Positions 1 to 5,225 of a stretch of DNA of 10,268 nt are shown in pieces (position 1 is the first letter of the stretch; each line of letters begins with the position of its first letter). The translations under genes were made by a program, and so were the position numbers. Source of the DNA: DATHGT01 sp035317605 (GTDB taxonomy: Bacteria; Methylomirabilota; Methylomirabilia; Rokubacteriales; CSP1-6); assembly GCA_035317605.1 (NCBI GenBank), contig DATHGT010000103.1:1-10268 (forward strand), given 5' to 3'. The notes under the pieces are model-generated. The model worked only from the letters and a program-made list of their open reading frames with translations, ran no database searches and was not told the DNA's origin.

Positions 1-1
1 G

Positions 2-358
2 GTGCAGATCGTGCTCCAGATCACCACCAAGCCGCATCCGGACCTGCCCAACGTCCCGCTGGCCATCACCTACGCCAAGACCGACGAGGCGCGCCGAATC
101 CTGGAAACCGCGGTCCACAACGACAGCGTGCTCGTGCGCAGCTACACGCTGCCGCCGGGGACACCGAAAGATCGCGTGCAGATCCTCCGCCAGGCGTTCC
201 ACGCCACCCTGCGCGATCCCGCGTTCCTGGCCGAAGCCGACAAGGCGAAGCTCGAGATCGCCCCGGTCACCGGCGAGGAGATCGAGCGCACGATCGCCAA
301 CATCTTCAAGCTCGACGCGGCCACCATCGCCAAGCTCCGAACGATCCTCCTGGATTAG
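2..358 (+). CDS. TctC/Bug-family solute-binding protein, C-terminal fragment (5' cut by window edge)
   Basis: This is the last 118 codons of a tripartite tricarboxylate transporter (TTT) periplasmic binding protein that captures a small carboxylate outside the inner membrane. Identification rests on collinear alignment with the complete paralogue at 1188-2201: by hand count 63 of 117 residues match, including DLPNVPLA, AKTDEAR, LPPGTP, DRVQ and AKLEI/SKLEI. In that paralogue the aligned region begins near residue 221, so about 220 N-terminal residues, including the signal peptide, lie outside the window. The GTG at 2 is therefore an internal valine codon, not the start. The TAG stop overlaps the TAA stop of the convergent aldolase gene. 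Being on the same strand and so similar to the second TctC, it probably arose by tandem duplication. Its own permease is not visible. Family assignment is firm; the ligand is unknown. Confidence 0.9.
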   Translation: MQIVLQITTKPHPDLPNVPLAITYAKTDEARRILETAVHNDSVLVRSYTLPPGTPKDRVQILRQAFHATLRDPAFLAEADKAKLEIAPVTGEEIERTIANIFKLDAATIAKLRTILLD

Positions 359-1089
359 CGCCGCTGCTTGGCGAGCTGGCGGAGCAGGTAGGGCCAGCGC
401 AGGGCGACGTTGTTGTCGGGGTTGTAGATGCGGGCGCGCTTGGCCAGGGCTTCGGTGTCGTTGGTCCAGTGTTTCGGGATGCCGTTGGGGACCATCAGCT
501 GCACGCGGGCGGCCTTGTCGAGGAGGATCGCGCTGATCGTGGCCTCCTCGATGGTCCGGCCCGCGGTGACGATGCCGTGGCTCACCAGGAAGAGGCCCGG
601 CCGATCGCCGATCGACTTGGCGACCGCGCGGCCCAGCTCGGGGGTCACGATCAGGTCGCTGGTCTCGGTGAAGCGCGGGACGTCGGGCGGCACGAAGTTG
701 CAGCCCTCGTGAGTGATGGGACGCAAGGGGACGCCGAGCGCCGAGAACACGGTTGCGGGCACGGGATGCGTGTGAACGACCGCGCCGACCTCGGGCCGCG
801 CCCGCATGATTTCGGAGTGGATGAACACCTCGCTGTGCCGCGGGTGCTTACCCTTGAGCACCTGGCCCTCGATGTCGATCAGCAGGAGATCGTCGGGGCC
901 GACCTCCTCGAGCCCCATCGCCGCCGGCTTCATCCAGAACGTCTCGGTCCCGGGCACGCGCGCGGTGGCGTGGCCCCACACGTCGTCGCCCTGGCCGGCC
1001 ATGGCCAGGATGCGGCACGCGTCCGCGAGCGTCCGCTTCAGCGCGGCTTCGGATTTGGCGTCAGCGTTCTTCGGGGTCGTCTTCGCCAT
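355..1089 (-). CDS. Class II aldolase/adducin-family protein
   Basis: A cytoplasmic, probably Zn-dependent enzyme of 244 residues, the usual length for the L-fuculose/L-ribulose-phosphate aldolase fold. The metal and catalytic pattern can be read directly: HSE at 85-87 (E87 matches the FucA acid/base Glu), HTHP at 106-109 (H106 and H108 as ligands) and SHG at 170-172 (H171 as third ligand). Family members are sugar-phosphate aldolases, epimerases, or decarboxylases/dehydratases acting on hydroxy-acids, so the reaction cannot be named. Two tandem ATGs (1092 and 1089) follow a perfect AGGAGG. The second gives 5-base spacing and the first only 2, so 1089 is chosen. The reading frame stays open upstream to 1422, but that part is arginine/serine-rich and overlaps the divergent tctC, so it is rejected. 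Its position between two TTT binding-protein genes suggests it acts on an imported carboxylate (inference). Confidence 0.9.
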   Translation of the reverse strand: MAKTTPKNADAKSEAALKRTLADACRILAMAGQGDDVWGHATARVPGTETFWMKPAAMGLEEVGPDDLLLIDIEGQVLKGKHPRHSEVFIHSEIMRARPEVGAVVHTHPVPATVFSALGVPLRPITHEGCNFVPPDVPRFTETSDLIVTPELGRAVAKSIGDRPGLFLVSHGIVTAGRTIEEATISAILLDKAARVQLMVPNGIPKHWTNDTEALAKRARIYNPDNNVALRWPYLLRQLAKQRR

Positions 1090-1094
1090 CATGC

Positions 1095-1100
1095 CCTCCT
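1095..1100 (-). promoter_or_regulatory. Ribosome binding site of the class II aldolase
   Basis: The minus strand reads AGGAGG, then GC, then ATGATG. This is a full-consensus Shine-Dalgarno. Spacing of 5 bases to the second ATG favours a start at 1089 over 1092, and it rules out the long upstream extension of the frame. Confidence 0.75.
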
Positions 1101-1150
1101 CGGGAGATCCGGACGGTTCAGCGAGCGCATTGTGCCACGCGGCCCTTCGA

Positions 1151-1179
1151 TTGCGCTGGCGCGAGTCTTGGGCTAGGTT
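1151..1179 (+). promoter_or_regulatory. Candidate promoter of the tctC-tctAB genes
   Basis: TTGCGC (1151-1156) and TAGGTT (1174-1179) are separated by 17 bases. The -35 shares TTG and the final C-region only loosely with TTGACA, and the -10 fits the relaxed TANNNT pattern. The -10 ends 8 bases before the ATG at 1188, so transcription would begin at or within a few bases of the start codon. Only a weak AGG lies upstream of that ATG. This is a pattern match, not proof. Confidence 0.35.
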
Positions 1180-1187
1180 CATCGGCC

Positions 1188-2201
1188 ATGAGGCGATGGC
1201 TCTCGATCGCGATCCTCGTGACGCTCGCGTGGGCCGTGTCCGCCGACGCGCAGTCGAAATTCTTCGAGGGCAAGACCGTCCGCATCGTGGTCGGCTTCTC
1301 GGCGGGCGGCGGATACGACACCTACTCGCGGGCGATCGCGCGCTACTTCGGCCGGCACATCCCCGGCAAGCCGACCGTGATCGTCGAGAACATGCCCGGC
1401 GCGGGGAGCATGATCGCGGCAAACCACCTGTACAAGATCGCCAAGCCGGACGGTCTCACGATCGGCAACTTCGCGGGCGGACTCGTGCTCGCCCAGGTCC
1501 TGGGTCAGCCCGGCATCGAGTTCGACGCGCGGAAGCTTCCCTGGCTCGGCGTGCCGTCGCGCGAGGTGTGCGTGTGCGCGCTCACGAAGGCCAGTGGGGT
1601 CACGAGCGTGGCGACCTGGATGGCCACCGCCAAGCCCGTCAAGCTCGGTGGCGTGGGGCCCGGGACCTCGACCGACGACGCCCCGCGCGTCCTGGCGGCG
1701 TCGATCGGGCTGCCGATCCAGCTCGTGCGCGGCTACAAGGGCACGGCCGAGATCCGACTCGCCGCCGAGTCGGGTGAGGTGGCGGGAGGGTGCTGGCAGT
1801 GGGAGTCGGTGAAGTCGACGTGGCGGCAGGGCCTCGAGTCGGGCGAGGTGAACGTGGTGCTGCAGATCGCCAGGAAGCCGCTGGCCGATCTTCCGAACGT
1901 CCCGCTCGCCTCCAGCCTGGCCAAGACGGATGAAGCCCGCCAGATCATCACCGCGGGGGTCATCGTTCCCACCGAGATCGGGCGACTCTACGCGCTGCCT
2001 CCCGGCACGCCCGCGGACCGCGTGCAGGCGCTGCGCACGGCGTGGACCGAGACCATGCGCGACCCTGAATTCGTGGCCGAGGCCAAGCGCTCCAAGCTCG
2101 AGATCGACGCGATGGACGGTGATGAGCTCACCCGCGTCGTCGGGGAGCTGCTGAAGCTCGACCCCGCCCTCGTGGCCAAGCTCAAGGGCATCCTCAAATA
2201 G
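1188..2201 (+). CDS. TctC/Bug-family periplasmic solute-binding protein of a tripartite tricarboxylate transporter
   Basis: A 337-residue exported binding protein that delivers a small carboxylate (or other Bug ligand) to the TctA/TctB permease encoded next to it. The N-terminus is a Sec signal peptide: MRR, a hydrophobic core, and cleavage after ADA (residue 21). No lipobox cysteine is present. The mature protein opens with the family pattern: FFEGKTVRIVVGFSAGGGYD (24-43), VENMPGAGS (66-74) and KPDGLTIG (86-93). Length is normal for the family (about 320-335). The ATG at 1188 places the signal peptide correctly. The only upstream SD-like bases are AGG at 1175-1177, 10 bases away. The TAG stop is followed directly by the frame of the fused permease, so the two form a transporter operon. 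It is about half identical to the partial gene at 2-358. Bug ligands range from citrate and tartrate-like acids to aromatics, so the substrate is not predictable. Confidence 0.93.
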   Translation: MRRWLSIAILVTLAWAVSADAQSKFFEGKTVRIVVGFSAGGGYDTYSRAIARYFGRHIPGKPTVIVENMPGAGSMIAANHLYKIAKPDGLTIGNFAGGLVLAQVLGQPGIEFDARKLPWLGVPSREVCVCALTKASGVTSVATWMATAKPVKLGGVGPGTSTDDAPRVLAASIGLPIQLVRGYKGTAEIRLAAESGEVAGGCWQWESVKSTWRQGLESGEVNVVLQIARKPLADLPNVPLASSLAKTDEARQIITAGVIVPTEIGRLYALPPGTPADRVQALRTAWTETMRDPEFVAEAKRSKLEIDAMDGDELTRVVGELLKLDPALVAKLKGILK

Positions 2202-2266
2202 TCGAATACCTCAACGCGTCGCTGAGCGGGCTGCTCCAGGTCTTCGGCTGGCCGGCGTTCGGGCTC

Positions 2267-4219
2267 ATGCTGATCGGCATCGGGCTCGGCTTCGTCGTCG
2301 GCATCCTGCCCGGGCTCGGCGGGCCGACCACGCTCGCGATCATGCTGCCGTTCGTGTTCAAGATGAACCCGGTGGAGGCGTTCGCGTTCCTGCTGGGCAT
2401 GGCGGCCGTCACCAACACCACCGGCGACATCACCTCGATCCTGTTCGGCATCCCCGGCGAGCCGACCACCGCGTCCACGATCGTGGACGGCCACCCGATG
2501 GCCAAGCACGGCGAGGCCGGGCGCGCGCTCGGCGCCGCCATCATGTCCTCGCTCTTCGGCGCGGTGTTCGGCGCCCTCGTGCTGGCCCTGGCCATTCCGA
2601 TCGTGCGCCCGCTCGTGCTCACGTTCGGCTCGCCGGAGTTCTTCATGCTGGCCCTGCTCGGCATCACGTTCGTGGCCTCGCTCAGCGGCGAGGCCGTTCT
2701 CAAAGGACTCGTGGCCGGCTGCTTCGGGCTCTGGCTGGCCACCATCGGGCTCGCCCCGGTGTCGGGGATCCAGCGCTACACGTTCGGCCAGCTCTTCCTC
2801 TGGGACGGGATCGGGCTGGTGCCGGTCACGATCGGCTTCTTCGCGATCCCCGAGGTGATCGACCTGGCCATCGCGGGCTCGAGCATCGCCACCGTGCAGG
2901 TGAATCGTCTCGGCGGCGTGTGGCAGGGCGTGCGCGACACGTTCACCCACTGGGCGCTGGTGCTGCGCTGCAGCGCGATCGGGACCTTTGTCGCCATCAT
3001 CCCGGGCATGGGCGCGGCGACGACCCAGTGGCTCGCCTACGCCCACGCCGTGCAGAGCTCGAAGAACCGGGGCACCTTCGGTCAGGGCCGGATCGAGGGC
3101 GTGCTGGGGCCGGGGGCCGCCAACAACTCCACGCTCGGCGGCAGCCTGGTGACCACCGTGGCGTTCGGCGTTCCCGCCAGCGTGACGATGGCCATCCTCA
3201 TGGGCGCGTTCCTGATCCAGGGCCTGGTGCCCGGGCCGTCGATGCTCACGCCCGAGCCCAAGGGGCATCTCGCCGTCACCTTCTCGATGGTGTGGACGAT
3301 CGTGGTCTCCAACGTGATCACGGTGGCGATCTGCTTCCTGTTCCTGCGCCAGCTCGTGAAGATCACCCAGATCCGGGGCGCGCTCTTGATCCCGTTCATC
3401 CTGATCCTCATCGCGGTCGGCGCCTTCGCCGAGAAGAACGTGTTCGAGGACGTGGTGATCGTGCTGTTGTTCGGCGCGCTCGGCTGGGCGATGGCGCGTC
3501 TGGGTTGGCCGCGCCCGGCGCTGCTGCTCGGCCTCGTGCTGGGTCCGCTCGCCGAGAACAAATTGTTCCTGTCCACCGGCAACTACGGGCTGGCCTGGCT
3601 CGTCCGGCCGGGTGTGCTGATCTTGCTCGCCATCATCCTGGGCGGACTGTTCTTCCCCCTCCTCAGTCGTCGCCGCCAGCGGGCGAGCGCGCCCGTCGAG
3701 GCGCCGATGATGGCCGCCGCCGAGGCTCCGGCCTGGCGCCTCGATGGCACCACGGCCTTCAGCGCGCTGCTCGTGGTCGCGTTCGCGTGGGCGCTGTGGG
3801 CGAGTCGCGACTTCGGCGTGCGGGCCGGACTCTTTCCCTGGGCCGTGTGCGCTCCGGGCCTTCTGCTGGGGCTGGCTCAGCTTGCCCGCGATCTCAGGGG
3901 GCGCCGCGAGAAGCCGGCGGCTGACCACGCCGACGGCGAGGCCGCGCCCCCTGTTCCTCCGGAGGTGGCCCGGCGCCGGACCATCGAGATCTGCCTCTGG
4001 ATCGCCGCGTTCTGGCTCGCCATCTGGCTGCTGGGGTTCTCGCTGGCCACCCTCGTCACCACGTTTCTGTATCTGAAAGTCAGCGCCCGCGAGCGGTGGA
4101 CCATGTGCGTGATCCTGACCGCCTGCGCCGTCGCCTTCGTCTACGGTCTCTTCGAGAAGGGCCTCGGCGTCCCGTTCCCGGACGGTCAACTCCTCGTCTG
4201 GCTCGGCCTGATTCGCTAG
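2267..4219 (+). CDS. Fused TctA-TctB permease of a tripartite tricarboxylate transporter
   Basis: An inner-membrane secondary transporter subunit of 650 residues from the first ATG. Residues 1 to about 470 are the large TctA subunit: GILPGLGGPTT (12-22), GIPGEPTTAST (61-71) followed by DGHPMAKHGEAGRALGAA (74-91), and a second glycine-proline motif AIIPGMGAATTQW (243-255), with about ten or more hydrophobic spans. After a basic linker (SRRRQRAS, 467-474), residues 489-650 form a TctB-like four-helix small subunit (spans near 494-511, 522-540, 573-600, 612-628). TctA and TctB are separate proteins in the classical system, so this is a gene fusion. Homology suggests that the true N-terminus lies about 20-23 residues upstream: the open frame from 2201 reads VEYLNASLSGLLQVFGWPAF, typical TctA leader sequence, but it has no ATG, GTG or TTG. 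ATA at 2198 overlaps the tctC stop. The gene is coupled to tctC. Confidence 0.92.
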   Translation: MLIGIGLGFVVGILPGLGGPTTLAIMLPFVFKMNPVEAFAFLLGMAAVTNTTGDITSILFGIPGEPTTASTIVDGHPMAKHGEAGRALGAAIMSSLFGAVFGALVLALAIPIVRPLVLTFGSPEFFMLALLGITFVASLSGEAVLKGLVAGCFGLWLATIGLAPVSGIQRYTFGQLFLWDGIGLVPVTIGFFAIPEVIDLAIAGSSIATVQVNRLGGVWQGVRDTFTHWALVLRCSAIGTFVAIIPGMGAATTQWLAYAHAVQSSKNRGTFGQGRIEGVLGPGAANNSTLGGSLVTTVAFGVPASVTMAILMGAFLIQGLVPGPSMLTPEPKGHLAVTFSMVWTIVVSNVITVAICFLFLRQLVKITQIRGALLIPFILILIAVGAFAEKNVFEDVVIVLLFGALGWAMARLGWPRPALLLGLVLGPLAENKLFLSTGNYGLAWLVRPGVLILLAIILGGLFFPLLSRRRQRASAPVEAPMMAAAEAPAWRLDGTTAFSALLVVAFAWALWASRDFGVRAGLFPWAVCAPGLLLGLAQLARDLRGRREKPAADHADGEAAPPVPPEVARRRTIEICLWIAAFWLAIWLLGFSLATLVTTFLYLKVSARERWTMCVILTACAVAFVYGLFEKGLGVPFPDGQLLVWLGLIR

Positions 4220-4260
4220 CTCGTCGCCCCGGGCGCGATTTCGCCCCCCGCGGAAAGTCG

Positions 4261-4288
4261 TTGGCACACGACCAGCAACGGATAGAAG
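4261..4288 (+). promoter_or_regulatory. Candidate promoter of the exported hypothetical gene
   Basis: TTGGCA (4261-4266, five of six to the -35 consensus) and TAGAAG (4283-4288, four of six to the -10) are separated by 16 bases. This lies in the 94-base gap after the permease gene and ahead of a good SD (GGGAGG, 4301-4306) and the ATG at 4314. It predicts transcription independent of the TTT genes, starting near 4295. Confidence 0.45.
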
Positions 4289-4313
4289 GGACCGTTCGCA
4301 GGGAGGGAACTGT

Positions 4314-4832
4314 ATGACCAGAGACACCGTATCCAGACGGATCTTCATGGGCGGGGCGCTCGCGGCCATCGTCACCCCCGCCGCCGCCCAGGCCCAGGTC
4401 CGCGTGAACATCGGCATCAATCTGCCGGGGCCGCCGCAGCTCGTTCCCGTGCCGTCGGCCCCGGCCATCGAGTACGCGCCGCGCGTCGACGCGAACTACT
4501 TCCTCTACGACGGCGAGTACTACGTGTTCTCCAGCGGCGCCTGGTACGCGAGCCGAGGCTACAACGGTCCGTGGTATTCCGTGCGGCCCGATCTGGTCCC
4601 TCGGCCCTTACTCGCGGTGCCGGTGCAGTACTACCGCCGACCGCCGGTCGCCTGGCGGCGCTGGCCGCACGAGCACGCGCCGCACTGGGAAGCTCGCTAC
4701 GGCCGTCGCTGGCAGGAGCGCCGGCACGAGGGACAGGCGCTGCCGCGCGAGCGCCACGAGGACCGTCGCGAGGACCGTCGCGACGACCATCGTGACGGCC
4801 GCGGGGATCGGCGTCACGACGATCGCCGGTAG
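4314..4832 (+). CDS. Exported hypothetical protein with Tat-type signal and Arg/Asp-rich repeat tail
   Basis: 172 residues; function not recognised. The N-terminus carries a twin-arginine pattern (SRRIFM, 7-12), a moderately hydrophobic stretch and alanine-rich cleavage sites (AAAQAQ, 23-28), so export by Tat or Sec is likely. The mature part starts proline-rich (LPGPPQLVPVPSAP). It then has an aromatic segment at about 61-90 with YDGEYYVF, GAWYASRGYNGPWYSV and VPRPLL. Envelope proteins of unknown function from several environmental bacteria share such Tyr/Trp/Gly-rich 'GxWY..YNGPW' segments (from memory, not searched). The tail (about 145-172) is a charged repeat of His/Arg/Glu/Asp encoded by a 12-base tandem repeat. 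GGGAGG at 4301-4306, 7 bases before the ATG, supports the start. Its stop lies 6 bases from that of the convergent crcB. A metal- or polyanion-binding role for the His/Arg/Asp tail is possible but unproven. Confidence 0.8.
   Translation: MTRDTVSRRIFMGGALAAIVTPAAAQAQVRVNIGINLPGPPQLVPVPSAPAIEYAPRVDANYFLYDGEYYVFSSGAWYASRGYNGPWYSVRPDLVPRPLLAVPVQYYRRPPVAWRRWPHEHAPHWEARYGRRWQERRHEGQALPRERHEDRREDRRDDHRDGRGDRRHDDRR
4758..4829 (+). repeat. 12-base tandem repeat encoding the charged C-terminal tail
   Basis: Two perfect 12-base copies (GAGGACCGTCGC at 4758-4769 and 4770-4781) are followed by progressively degenerate copies to the stop codon. Each copy encodes four residues of the type E/D-D-R-R/H. It lies inside the exported hypothetical gene, in frame, so changes in copy number would alter tail length without a frameshift. 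Confidence 0.7.
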
Positions 4833-4838
4833 TGGGAT

Positions 4839-5225
4839 CTATCCGCGTGCGACCAAAAGGCGCCCGACGCTCAGGCCCAGGAAGCACAGCGCGAGACACG
4901 TGACCGTGGTCACCCCCACGTTCACGGTGGCCTGAGTCCAGGCGCCGATCTCCATGAGTCGGACGGTTTCGTAGCTGAACGCCGAGTAGGTCGTCAGCCC
5001 CCCCATCACGCCCGTCGTCAGGAAGAGGCGGGCGTCGTTGGGGATCATCAGCGCCTCCGCGCCGAGCGCCTGGACGAAGCCGATGAGGAACGATCCGACG
5101 AGGTTGACGATCAGGGTGCCGTACGGGAAGTCCATGCCGAGCCAGCGGACCGCGATCAGCGCCGCGAGGTATCGCAGCAGCGTGCCGACGGCCCCGCCGA
5201 GCGAGATCAACAGCGCGCGTTGCAC
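4839..5225 (-). CDS. crcB: CrcB/Fluc fluoride ion channel
   Basis: A 128-residue inner-membrane protein that lets cytoplasmic fluoride escape, acting as a dual-topology dimer in the family. Signatures are clear: GGAVGTLLRY (10-19), GTLIVNLVGSFLIGF (36-50, with the conserved Asn at 41) and TTGVMGGLTTYSAFSYE (70-86). The usual Phe box TTFSTF here reads TTYSAF, so Tyr80 replaces the first Phe and Phe83 is kept. Four hydrophobic spans are visible and length is normal. The start is GTG at 5225, placed directly after the TAG stop (5228-5226) of the acyl-CoA dehydrogenase gene, with no bases between. This indicates translational coupling as the last gene of a four-gene operon. With no intergenic space, no fluoride riboswitch can precede it. 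The placing beside fatty-acid-type catabolic genes is unusual. Confidence 0.96.
   Translation of the reverse strand: MQRALLISLGGAVGTLLRYLAALIAVRWLGMDFPYGTLIVNLVGSFLIGFVQALGAEALMIPNDARLFLTTGVMGGLTTYSAFSYETVRLMEIGAWTQATVNVGVTTVTCLALCFLGLSVGRLLVARG

Noticed and set aside
1125..1140. Candidate promoter for the aldolase on the minus strand (CACAAT as -10)
   Set aside because: No acceptable -35 lies at 16-18 bases, so the match is too weak to list as a feature.
1093..1422. N-terminal extension of the aldolase frame to 1422
   Set aside because: The extension is Arg/Ser-rich, overlaps the divergent tctC and its signal peptide, and lies upstream of a perfect SD and start.
4231..4246. Possible terminator GGGCG-N6-CGCCC after the permease gene
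   Set aside because: The stem is only 5 bases and has no following T-run. It is common by chance at this GC content.
1988..4468. 826-codon open frame on the minus strand opposite the permease gene
   Set aside because: The translation is a low-complexity Arg/Glu/His/Gly-rich string with no domain, and it lies antisense to clear TctA-TctB and TctC coding sequence. It is a product of high third-position GC.
4834..4844. GGAT-CT-ATCC between the convergent stops of the exported protein and crcB
   Set aside because: A 4-base stem with a 2-base loop cannot act as a terminator, and no T-run follows.
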